Part shown: positions 1 to 6,130 of the stretch, piece by piece
Layout: the number at the start of each line of letters is the position of its first letter
How positions within the stretch are numbered: the first letter of the stretch is position 1
Assembly: GCA_001689485.1 (NCBI GenBank)
Contig: LUJQ01000011.1
Coordinates: forward strand, 1-7,620
Direction: 5' to 3'
DNA length: 7,620 nucleotides
Source of the DNA: Bacteroidales bacterium M6
Lineage (GTDB): Bacteria > Bacteroidota > Bacteroidia > Bacteroidales > Muribaculaceae
The notes under the pieces: generated by a model
What the model was told of the DNA's origin: nothing
What the model saw: only the letters and a program-made list of their open reading frames with translations
The model's database searches: none
Position numbers and translations under genes: made by a program

Positions 1-84
1 GGTAATTTTTACCGAATCATTGTAAAAATCACAAACCGCGTGATTCAAACCGATTTGATTACTCACATCTCAAAATCAACCGAC

Positions 85-879
85 ATGAAACACCTTGCCG
101 GCGTCGCCATTTTCCTCGCCACACTATCATCACTTTCAGCCTGTGCCATAAGCAATGCTGACAAGGCTATGACCACGAGAAACATCACCATTGCCGATTT
201 CAACAGCATTGACGCAGCCACAGGGATTAAGGTAATCTACTCCCAAGGCCCTCTTTCAGCAGCCAAAGTAACAGCACCACGCTACTATTTCAACTACCTT
301 GACATCAGCGTTGACAAAGGCACTTTGGAACTGAGGATAAACCAAACGTTCTGGCAAAAATTCAATTCTGTCAACGACGATATAACCGTGACCGTATCGT
401 CACCTACAATCAACGACCTGGAAGTCTCGTCAGGAGCATCAATCATAGTAAAGGGAGTTGTAAAAATCAACAATTCGGCCGAACTCGAAGCCACATCAGG
501 AGCATCAATCTCCATACCCGGAGGTTTTAAATCCAAAGGGAAAGTCGAACTTGATACATCGTCAGGCTCGTCAATCAATATAAACGGACTCAACGCATCA
601 CGAATCGATGCCGAACTTTCATCGGGAAGCTCCATGCAACTCACCAACGCCACAGCCACACATGCCGATTTCGAACTTTCATCGGGAGCAAGCTGCACAG
701 TGTCAGGCAAAACCTCCTCTCTCAAAGTAGAAGCTACATCAGGAGCCTCATTTAATGGCTCGAAATTCCGTGCACACACCGCCGATATAGAAGCAGGATC
801 AGGCGGATCGGTAAACTATAACGCGGAAAGGGCAAAAGAAGATACCGGGAACACCGGCTCCGCCACAAACCACCGTTAA
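85..879 (+). CDS. Head-GIN (DUF2807) family lipoprotein
   Basis: A 264-residue exported protein, probably anchored in an envelope membrane by lipidation; its biochemical role is unknown. Residues 1-20 form a lipoprotein signal peptide (MK, hydrophobic stretch, then L-S-A-C with Cys20 as the lipidated residue). Residues about 35-110 match the start of the head-GIN/DUF2807 domain, with F-x-x-I-x-A-x-x-G-I-K-V and a short beta-strand series. From residue 112 there is a ladder of seven repeats, each a beta strand ending in a Ser/Thr-Ser-Gly-Ala/Ser-Ser turn, with the glycines at 117, 139, 161, 181, 201, 220 and 240. The spacing of 19-22 residues suggests a right-handed beta-helix-like fold. The C-terminal 20 residues are polar and probably disordered. 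I chose ATG 85 over GTG 40 because it puts the signal peptide at the N-terminus. It is more AT-rich than the efflux operon and has no obvious link to it. The family is common in Bacteroidetes; family assignment is fairly sure, function is not. Confidence 0.88.
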   Translation: MKHLAGVAIFLATLSSLSACAISNADKAMTTRNITIADFNSIDAATGIKVIYSQGPLSAAKVTAPRYYFNYLDISVDKGTLELRINQTFWQKFNSVNDDITVTVSSPTINDLEVSSGASIIVKGVVKINNSAELEATSGASISIPGGFKSKGKVELDTSSGSSININGLNASRIDAELSSGSSMQLTNATATHADFELSSGASCTVSGKTSSLKVEATSGASFNGSKFRAHTADIEAGSGGSVNYNAERAKEDTGNTGSATNHR

Positions 880-1017
880 CAAACGGCATCACACACAGAG
901 GTTTAAATATTCTCAAAAACCGGAACCGGCACGCAAAAAACAAGTTCATCAAACATAAAGAATATTCAACATAAAGAGTTTCAGATTTTTAATAGGTATT
1001 GTTATTTCTAAAGGCAG

Positions 1018-1060
1018 GGCGGTGTGTCAAAATTCAAAATATTGACACATCGCCTTATTT
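1018..1060 (+). terminator. Hairpin terminator downstream of the lipoprotein gene
   Basis: The arms at 1018-1030 and 1042-1054 form a 13-bp stem with a single G-U pair, around an 11-nt AT-rich loop. The stem is followed by TTATTTTTAA, which fits intrinsic termination on the + strand. It lies about 140 nt after the lipoprotein stop codon and is the only strong hairpin before the tRNA promoter. The stem core (GGCGGTGTGTC with GACACATCGCC) recurs in opposite orientation in the hairpin at the end of the window, so it may be a dispersed element as well as a terminator. Confidence 0.6.
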
Positions 1061-1139
1061 TTAACCCGTACGGGAAAGGTGCTGTGACAAGACACTCCCC
1101 TACCAACCTGATTACCCGGTAGTTCCCAATGTGCTCTTC

Positions 1140-1253
1140 ATGATGATTGCCCAAATGGCAGGCCCTGCTATCCATCCAATCGAAAAAACGGCCTATACAA
1201 AAATAGCAAAAGTTTTTAAGGAAAGATTTGGTGATTTAGGAAATGTGTTGTAA
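1140..1253 (+). CDS. Doubtful small ORF, 37 codons
   Basis: ATG 1140 opens a 37-residue frame (MMIAQMAGPAIHPIEKTAYT at the start, then a Lys-rich amphipathic stretch) ending at TAA 1251-1253. The same frame is open upstream to 1065 without an ATG, so it could be the tail of a decayed gene. Against it: no ribosome binding site, no recognisable family, and its last third overlaps the tRNA promoter, with the stop codon inside the -7 element. I list it only because it is the one plausible small reading frame in this gap; chance is the more likely explanation. Confidence 0.15.
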   Translation: MMIAQMAGPAIHPIEKTAYTKIAKVFKERFGDLGNVL

Positions 1254-1258
1254 CTTTG
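1227..1258 (+). promoter_or_regulatory. Bacteroidetes-type promoter of the tRNA gene
   Basis: TTTG at 1227-1230 and TAACTTTG at 1251-1258 match the -33 (TTTG) and -7 (TAnnTTTG) elements recognised by the Bacteroidetes primary sigma factor, with an ideal 20-nt spacing. Transcription would start at about 1263-1266, a few bases before the mature tRNA. Confidence 0.8.
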
Positions 1259-1271
1259 CAGTCGCAAACGA

Positions 1272-1345
1272 GGCGGGATAGCTCAGTTGGTTAGAGCGTC
1301 GGATTCATAACCCGGAGGTCTCGAGTTCAATTCTCGATCCCGCTA
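1272..1345 (+). tRNA. tRNA-Met (anticodon CAT), probably elongator
   Basis: A 74-nt cloverleaf can be drawn by hand. The acceptor stem pairs 1272-1278 with 1338-1344, with a G-U at the first pair. The D stem is GCTC/GAGC with loop AGTTGGTTA. The anticodon loop TTCATAA is at 1304-1310, the variable loop is AGGTC, the T stem is TCGAG/CTCGA around TTCAATT, and the discriminator is A1345. CCA is not encoded (CTC follows), so it must be added after transcription. Positions 11-24 are C-G and the first acceptor pair is not the C-A mismatch of initiators, so this is not a typical tRNA-fMet. A CAT anticodon could also mean tRNA-Ile2 with lysidine at position 34; elongator Met is my preference. The last anticodon-stem pair (A31-C39, at 1303 and 1311) is mismatched as drawn. 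Confidence 0.93.
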
Positions 1346-1350
1346 CTCAA

Positions 1351-1394
1351 ACAAACCGCGTAAGGATTGGCAGAAAGCCCCTTGCGCGGTTTGT
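1351..1394 (+). terminator. Hairpin after the tRNA gene
   Basis: CAAACCGCGTAAGG (1352-1365) pairs with CCTTGCGCGGTTTG (1380-1393) through 14 bp with one G-U pair, and A1351-T1394 can extend the stem. The loop is 14 nt. It begins six bases after the tRNA discriminator, so it is well placed to end the tRNA transcript or mark its 3' processing. The downstream T-tract is weak (TAGTTATAT), so termination efficiency is uncertain. Confidence 0.65.
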
Positions 1395-1446
1395 AGTTAT
1401 ATCCACTCCCACGCTATCAAAGATACATCCGATAGAAATACGTTCA

Positions 1447-1487
1447 TTTACACATTACGGCTGTTTGTGAACATATGCGTGTGTAAA
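1447..1487. promoter_or_regulatory. Candidate operator, inverted repeat
   Basis: TTTACACA (1447-1454) and TGTGTAAA (1480-1487) are perfect 8-bp inverted repeats 25 nt apart. A smaller palindrome (TGTT-TGTG-AACA, 1462-1473) lies between them. The element ends 14 nt before the proposed -7 box, so it covers the -33 region where a repressor or activator would act. It is too AT-rich and widely spaced to be a terminator. No regulator is encoded in the window, and the function is inferred from position and symmetry only. Confidence 0.3.
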
Positions 1488-1501
1488 GGAACTCTGTTGC
1501 G

Positions 1502-1509
1502 TATTTTTG
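1502..1509 (+). promoter_or_regulatory. Candidate -7 promoter element of the efflux operon
   Basis: TATTTTTG matches the Bacteroidetes TAnnTTTG consensus and lies about 200 nt before the adaptor start. No TTTG is found at the expected 19-21 nt upstream; the nearest (1464-1467) is 34 nt away. This suggests a weak or activator-dependent promoter, or that the true promoter is elsewhere. Confidence 0.4.
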
Positions 1510-1683
1510 CAGGCGGAAACAATCCTGACTTCAAAAATCTGCATCCCGCATTGAACAAGATGGATGGTTTTAACATTTTATCCATATAGGACAATTTATC
1601 ACATATGCGCCCGCTTTGGGTTTCATCACCATTAACAACAATTATTAACCGACGTGCGAAAATCCAATCATAATATATTATCA

Positions 1684-1728
1684 TTGCATCACGTTTTCTC
1701 ACAAATGAAGAAACTTGCATCACGTTTT
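1684..1728. repeat. 14-bp direct repeat around the adaptor start codon
   Basis: TTGCATCACGTTTT occurs exactly at 1684-1697 and 1715-1728, 31 bp apart. The first copy ends seven bases before ATG 1705 and the second covers codons 4-8. The period is not a multiple of three, so the two copies would be read in different frames; it is a DNA or RNA repeat, not a peptide repeat. Confidence 0.85.
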
Positions 1729-2931
1729 TACGACACAACAAGGTCGCTTTACCAACGCATTCCTTCCAAGCGGAAGAAATGGGTATGGATTTCGCTCGGA
1801 CTTATAGCAGTTGCGGCAACAGCGTTCGCGCTCTACCGCCCTGCACCTGCACCTGAAGCAATCCCTGTGGTGGAAGTAGAACCTGTCACCACCGAGAACG
1901 TCAATATCTACGGGGAATATGTGGGGCGGATACGCGCCCAGCAATTCGTTGAGATACGCGCCCGCGTCGAAGGCTACCTCGAGCGGATGCTATTTGCCGA
2001 AGGTACATACATCGAAAAAGGGCAGACACTTTTCGTTATCGACCCGCGCATCTACCGTGCCCGTGTCGACCGCGCAAAAGCACAGCTGAACAAGGCAAAG
2101 GCGCAAGCCCTAAAAGCCGAACGCGACCTCAACCGCATCCGCCCCCTCTATGAACAGAACGCAGCCAGCCAGCTCGACCTCGACAACGCTGTAGCCGCTT
2201 ATGAGGGGGCCACGGCTGATGTGGCCGTATGCAAAGCCGACCTCACACAGGCCGAAATGACCCTTGGTTACACCGCCGTCCAATCTCCGATTGCCGGATA
2301 CATTTCCGAACGCAACGTTGACATAGGGGCACTTGTAGGCCCCGGCGGCCAGTCACTGCTGGCAACCGTGGTCAAAAGCGACACCGTGCGCATCGACTTC
2401 AGCATGACATCGCTCGAATACCTGCGTTCCAAGGCACGGAACGTGAACCTGGGGCAACATGATTCCACCAGGACATGGAATCCATATATCACTGTAACTA
2501 TGGCCGACGGCACAATCTATCCCCACCACGGGCTGGTTGACTTCGCCGACCCGCAGATTGACCCGAAAACAGGCACATTCTCAGTGCGTGCCGAGATGCC
2601 GAATCCCGACCACACCCTCCTGCCGGGACAGTTCACACGCGTGAAACTCCTTATGGATGTGCGTGAAAACGCCGTGGTAGTGCCTACCAAAGCCATAGTC
2701 ATCGAAAAAGGTGGTGCATTCATCTACGTTGTGCGCCGCGACGATGTGGTTGAAAAACGGTTCATCGAAACCGGCCCTGAGACAGGCAACAAAACAATTG
2801 TGGAACGAGGTCTGACCCCCGGGGAAATGATTGTGGTAGAAGGTTACCACAAACTCTCCCACGGCATGCGTGTGGATGCCGTGGAGGCTACCGCCACTAC
2901 TGCCACAGCCACCGGCAACCAGGAGGATTGA
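1705..2931 (+). CDS. RND efflux periplasmic adaptor (membrane fusion protein, AcrA/MexA type)
   Basis: A 408-residue HlyD-type adaptor that links the inner-membrane RND pump to the outer-membrane channel. Residues 26-44 after a Lys/Arg-rich stretch (RKK at 23-25) form one membrane segment with no lipobox cysteine, so it is probably anchored by an uncleaved N-terminal helix rather than by lipid. Strands from about 55 and the G-x-x-x-x-I-E-K-G-Q-x-L-F motif (100-110) belong to the lipoyl/barrel-sandwich domain. Residues about 117-187 form the alpha-helical hairpin; R144, L148 and S155 reproduce the R-L-S tip motif used to dock with TolC-type channels. Y-T-A-V-Q-S-P-I-A-G (189-198) is the hallmark return to the lipoyl domain, followed by the beta-barrel and membrane-proximal domains. 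The tail is low-complexity Ala/Thr. ATG 1705 is preferred to GTG 1654 because it gives a normal adaptor N-terminus. First gene of the operon, 55 nt before the pump gene. Whether it carries drugs, bile salts or other substrates cannot be told. Confidence 0.95.
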   Translation: MKKLASRFYDTTRSLYQRIPSKRKKWVWISLGLIAVAATAFALYRPAPAPEAIPVVEVEPVTTENVNIYGEYVGRIRAQQFVEIRARVEGYLERMLFAEGTYIEKGQTLFVIDPRIYRARVDRAKAQLNKAKAQALKAERDLNRIRPLYEQNAASQLDLDNAVAAYEGATADVAVCKADLTQAEMTLGYTAVQSPIAGYISERNVDIGALVGPGGQSLLATVVKSDTVRIDFSMTSLEYLRSKARNVNLGQHDSTRTWNPYITVTMADGTIYPHHGLVDFADPQIDPKTGTFSVRAEMPNPDHTLLPGQFTRVKLLMDVRENAVVVPTKAIVIEKGGAFIYVVRRDDVVEKRFIETGPETGNKTIVERGLTPGEMIVVEGYHKLSHGMRVDAVEATATTATATGNQED

Positions 2932-2936
2932 CCGCC

Positions 2937-2990
2937 ATGCCTATGCCAAGGCCCACAACATTACCAACCCCCTATCAGGCACATAGATGA
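2937..2990 (+). CDS. Possible 17-codon leader/coupling ORF
   Basis: In the 55-nt adaptor-pump gap an ATG at 2937 opens a frame encoding MPMPRPTTLPTPYQAHR, with TGA at 2988-2990. The TGA overlaps the pump ATG (2987-2989) as ATGA, a classic arrangement for translational coupling. AGGAGG at 2921-2926, within the last adaptor codons, lies 10 nt upstream of the ATG and is the only strong Shine-Dalgarno match near a start in the window. Against it: Bacteroidetes rely little on Shine-Dalgarno pairing, the AGGAGG arises from ordinary Gln-Glu codons, and a 17-codon ORF can occur by chance. Confidence 0.25.
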   Translation: MPMPRPTTLPTPYQAHR

Positions 2991-5900
2991 AAAAAAATTT
3001 CTTCCTTGACCATCCTATATTCTCGATTGTAGTATCAATCGTAATCCTGCTGGTAGGGGCAATCGGCCTGATGCTCCTGCCAATCGACCAGTACCCCCAG
3101 ATTGTGCCGCCGGTGGTAAAAATCACCGCGTCATATCCCGGTGCCGACGCGCAGACCGTAACACAGGCCGTTGCCACCCCGATAGAACAGGAACTCAACG
3201 GAACGCCCGGAATGCTCTACATGGAATCGACCAGCTCGAATTCCGGGGCGTTCAACGCCACGGTGACATTCGATATATCCACCGACCCCGACCTTGCTGC
3301 CGTCGACATCCAGAACCGAATCAAAAAAGCCGAATCGCGCCTGCCGTCGGAAGTAGTGAAAAACGGTCTGTCGGTCGAGAAACAGGCCGCCAGCAAACTG
3401 ATGACCATAACGCTCCTTTCGTCCGACCCCAAATTCGACGAAATATACCTCTCGAACTACGCCACACTCAACGTTCTCGACATGTTAAGGCGTGTGCCGG
3501 GCGTGGGTAGCGTATCGAATGTCGGCAGCCGTTACTATGCCATGCGCATATGGGTGCAACCCGACAAACTGGCCGACCTGGGGCTTACGGTAAAAGACCT
3601 CCAGTCGGTGCTGATGGACCAAAACCGCGAATCGGCTGCCGGTGTGATGGGTGATGCCCCTATGGAAGGGGTCGATATTACCTTCCCTATAACCGCACAG
3701 GGGCGTTTGTCGTCAGTCGGCGAGTTCGAGCAAATCGTTGTACGTGCCAACCCCGACGGGTCGATAATCCGCCTCAAAGATGTGGCACGCATATCGCTCG
3801 AAGCTTCATCCTATTCCACTGAGAGCGGTATCGACGGCCTGAATGCCGCCGTGCTCAACATCAACATGCTTCCCGGTGCCAACGCCATCGACGTGGCCGA
3901 TGCCGTAAAGCAGACCATGGAGGAAATCAGCCGCAATTTCCCCGAAGGTATATCCTATACCATCCCGTTCGACACCACCACATATATCTCGGCTTCGATT
4001 CATCATGTTTACCGCACCCTGTTCGAAGCCCTGTTATTGGTAATCCTCGTGGTCTTCCTGTCGTTACAGAGCTGGCGCGCCACGATTATCCCAATCGTTG
4101 CCGTACCCATTTCGCTTATCGGCACTTTCGCCGTGATGATGGCATGCGGCTTCTCGCTCAACATGCTGACATTGCTCGGCCTCATCCTCGCCATAGGCAT
4201 AGTGGTCGATGACGCGATAGTTGTGGTGGAGAATGTTGACCGTATAATGAAAGAGGAAAACCTCTCACCTTACGAAGCCACCAAAAAGGCTATGGCCAAC
4301 CTCAGCGGGGCGCTTATTGCCATGTCGCTTGTGTTGTGTGCCGTCTTTGTGCCTGTGAGCTTCCTGGGGGGAATTACCGGCATGCTCTACCGCCAGTTCA
4401 CAATCACCATCGCCGTATCGGTTATTATCTCGACAATCGTAGCCCTCACCCTCAGCCCCGTGATGTGCTCGCTGGTGCTCAAACCCGGCAGCCACCGCAC
4501 ACGCAACAAGCTGTTCCGAGCCATAAACTACCGCTTGGCCAAAGGCAACCGCTTCTATAGCAAGATAGTGGGACGCACGTTGGTAAACCCGCGCATAATG
4601 TTCTCCACATTCGGCATCCTGATGGTGGGTATATTCCTTATGAACAGGCTCGTGCCGCAAAGCTTCATGCCCCAGGAAGACCAGGGATATTTCACCGTGG
4701 AACTCGAACTGCCGGAAGGTGCCACGATTGAACGCACACGCGAGGTCACCGACCGGGCTATGGCATTCCTGAAAGACGACCCTGATGTGGAGCATGTGCT
4801 CAACGTAACCGGGTCAAGCCCGCGCGTAGGCACCAACCAGGCCCATAGCCAGCTCACAGTGATTTTAAAACCGTGGGAAGAGCGCGGTTCCGACGGGGTA
4901 GCCCCGGTAATGGGAAGGATACGCGAAGAAATGTCGAAGTATCCCGAAGCGAAAGTCTACCTTTCCACCCCGGCCATTATCCCCGGCCTCGGCACATCGG
5001 GCGGTTTCGAAATGGTTCTTGAAGCTCGCGGGAACGCCACCTACACCGACCTGCAACATGCTGTCGACACCCTGATGCATTACGCATCCAAATGCCCGGA
5101 AATCTCCGGCCTGTCGTCGTCGCTGCAAAACGACATACCACAGTTCTATTATGACGTTGACCGCGACAAAGCACGCATGCAGGGTGTGCCCCTATCCGAC
5201 ATATTCGCCACGATGAAGGCATTCACAGGCTCGGTCTACATCAACGACTTCAACATGTTCAACCGAATCTACCGCGTGTATATCCAGGCCGAGGCTCCCT
5301 ACCGCTCTCACCGCGACAACCTCAACCTCTATTTCGTGCGCAGTGCCGACGGCACCATGATTCCCGTCACCGCGCTCGGAACCACACACTACACCACCGG
5401 CGCCGGCACAATCAAACGATTCAACATGTTCTATGCTGCCACCATAACCGGCGAGGCAGCTCACGGCTACAGTTCCGGCCAGGCAATGGATGCCCTGCAG
5501 AAAATAGTCAAGGACAAGCTGCCCGAATCCATAGGTGTGGAATGGAGCGGCCTGTCATATCAGGAAAAACATGAAAGCGGGAAAACCGGCCTTGTGCTGA
5601 CCCTGGCATTCCTGTTCGTATTCCTGTTCCTTGCAGCGCAATATGAGAGCTGGTCGGTGCCGATAGCCGTAATCCTATCCCTGCCTGTGGCCGGAATCGG
5701 GGCATACATGGGCATCTGGGTATGCGGTCTGGAAAACAACATCTATTTCCAAATCGGTTTGGTAATGCTTATCGGCCTTGTGGCAAAAAACGCCATCCTG
5801 ATTGTGGAATTTGCCAAAGCCGAAGTTGAGAAAGGGCGAGCACCGTCGGCAGCAGCCCTGACCGCGATGCGCCTCCGGTTCCGCCCCATAGTAATGACAT

Positions 5901-6130
5901 CACTGGCATTCATCCTCGGCCTTATACCGCTTGTAATAGCCACAGGGCCGGGATCGGCAAGCCGCCAGGGCATAGGCACAGGGGTGTTCTTCGGAATGCT
6001 GGTCGCAGTGACTGTGGGAATCGTGTTTGTGCCGCTTTTCTTTGTGGCAATCTACAATCTCAAAGAAAAATACCGCGCCAGGCGCAACAAACCCGCAACG
6101 AAAATCCCATCTGACAATGAAAGCAATTAA
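2987..6130 (+). CDS. RND efflux pump, HAE1 family inner-membrane transporter (AcrB/MexB type)
   Basis: A full-length 1047-residue hydrophobe/amphiphile efflux transporter that should work as a trimer, exporting compounds in exchange for protons. It keeps the AcrB layout: TM1 at about 10-30, a large periplasmic loop (about 31-335), TM2-TM6, TM7 near 540, a second loop (about 560-865) and TM8-TM12 ending near 1025. The proton relay is intact: D408 and D409 in G-I-V-V-D-D-A-I-V-V-V-E-N in TM4, K934 in L-V-A-K-N-A-I-L-I-V-E-F in TM10, and R966/T971 in R-F-R-P-I-V-M-T-S. Other HAE1 signatures are F-D-T-T-T-Y near 325-330, and S-F-M-P-Q-E-D-Q-G-Y-F after TM7. By eye, the phenylalanines of the AcrB distal drug pocket are absent (K137, V179, L605, S610 and P612 take their places), so substrate range may differ. 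An A8 run follows the ATG. There is no clear Shine-Dalgarno site. The 3' end overlaps the channel gene by 14 nt, which supports co-translation. Substrate not predictable. Confidence 0.98.
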   Translation: MKKNFFLDHPIFSIVVSIVILLVGAIGLMLLPIDQYPQIVPPVVKITASYPGADAQTVTQAVATPIEQELNGTPGMLYMESTSSNSGAFNATVTFDISTDPDLAAVDIQNRIKKAESRLPSEVVKNGLSVEKQAASKLMTITLLSSDPKFDEIYLSNYATLNVLDMLRRVPGVGSVSNVGSRYYAMRIWVQPDKLADLGLTVKDLQSVLMDQNRESAAGVMGDAPMEGVDITFPITAQGRLSSVGEFEQIVVRANPDGSIIRLKDVARISLEASSYSTESGIDGLNAAVLNINMLPGANAIDVADAVKQTMEEISRNFPEGISYTIPFDTTTYISASIHHVYRTLFEALLLVILVVFLSLQSWRATIIPIVAVPISLIGTFAVMMACGFSLNMLTLLGLILAIGIVVDDAIVVVENVDRIMKEENLSPYEATKKAMANLSGALIAMSLVLCAVFVPVSFLGGITGMLYRQFTITIAVSVIISTIVALTLSPVMCSLVLKPGSHRTRNKLFRAINYRLAKGNRFYSKIVGRTLVNPRIMFSTFGILMVGIFLMNRLVPQSFMPQEDQGYFTVELELPEGATIERTREVTDRAMAFLKDDPDVEHVLNVTGSSPRVGTNQAHSQLTVILKPWEERGSDGVAPVMGRIREEMSKYPEAKVYLSTPAIIPGLGTSGGFEMVLEARGNATYTDLQHAVDTLMHYASKCPEISGLSSSLQNDIPQFYYDVDRDKARMQGVPLSDIFATMKAFTGSVYINDFNMFNRIYRVYIQAEAPYRSHRDNLNLYFVRSADGTMIPVTALGTTHYTTGAGTIKRFNMFYAATITGEAAHGYSSGQAMDALQKIVKDKLPESIGVEWSGLSYQEKHESGKTGLVLTLAFLFVFLFLAAQYESWSVPIAVILSLPVAGIGAYMGIWVCGLENNIYFQIGLVMLIGLVAKNAILIVEFAKAEVEKGRAPSAAALTAMRLRFRPIVMTSLAFILGLIPLVIATGPGSASRQGIGTGVFFGMLVAVTVGIVFVPLFFVAIYNLKEKYRARRNKPATKIPSDNESN

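Larger units (their letters stand above)
880..1271. other. Intergenic region between lipoprotein gene and tRNA
   Basis: This gap of about 390 nt is AT-rich. It holds a small direct repeat (AACATAAAGA at 952-961 and 968-977), the hairpin at 1018-1054, a 10-bp palindrome CCCGTACGGG at 1065-1074, a doubtful 37-codon ORF (1140-1253) and the tRNA promoter (1227-1258). The first 130 nt after the lipoprotein stop show nothing else I can interpret. No larger gene is supported on either strand. Confidence 0.6.
1395..1704 (+). promoter_or_regulatory. Leader region of the efflux operon
   Basis: This stretch of about 310 nt has no credible gene. It contains an inverted repeat (1447-1487), a candidate -7 element (1502-1509), a weak hairpin (ATGGAT 1560-1565 with ATCCAT 1580-1585), two copies of ACATATGCG (1471-1479 and 1601-1609) and the first copy of a 14-bp repeat (1684-1697). 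If transcription starts near 1515, the 5' untranslated leader would be about 190 nt, long enough to carry post-transcriptional control. I recognise no known riboswitch. Confidence 0.45.

Noticed and set aside
1..13. GGTAA-TTT-TTACC palindrome at the window start, with a TAATTTTT box
   Set aside because: Too short and at the edge; it could be part of a promoter or terminator but the upstream half is not visible.
40..84. GTG 40 as start of the lipoprotein gene
   Set aside because: It would place 15 polar residues before a clean lipoprotein signal peptide that begins at ATG 85.
294..779. 161-codon minus-strand ORF opposite the DUF2807 lipoprotein gene
   Set aside because: It exists because the repeated TCA/GGA-rich codons of the beta-ladder lack stops in the antisense frame. 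The Asp/Ser-rich product has no family features and no promoter.
752..952. 66-codon minus-strand ORF at the end of the lipoprotein gene
   Set aside because: Cys/Arg/Leu-rich shadow overlapping the true gene, with no start signal or family.
1065..1074. CCCGTACGGG palindrome
   Set aside because: A 10-bp perfect palindrome with no second copy and no clear position relative to a promoter; such sites occur by chance.
1471..1609. Two copies of ACATATGCG in the efflux leader
   Set aside because: A 9-bp repeat 130 bp apart, partly explained by the CATATG palindrome; too weak alone to call an operator pair.
1448..1741. 97-codon minus-strand ORF across the efflux leader
   Set aside because: It overlaps the adaptor start and the promoter region, has no recognisable domain and shows an unlikely mixed composition.
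4336..4560. 74-codon plus-strand ORF in another frame of the pump gene
   Set aside because: Lies entirely in the highly conserved TM5-TM6 region of the pump, and its Pro/His/Arg-rich product is typical of an out-of-frame reading.
4265..4795. 176-codon minus-strand ORF inside the pump gene
   Set aside because: His- and Glu-rich shadow translation of transmembrane codons of the pump; the + strand reading is certain.
6027..6116. Extended start of the channel gene inside the pump gene
   Set aside because: Would add 30 residues before the signal peptide and a 104-nt overlap; ATG 6117 begins exactly at the signal peptide.
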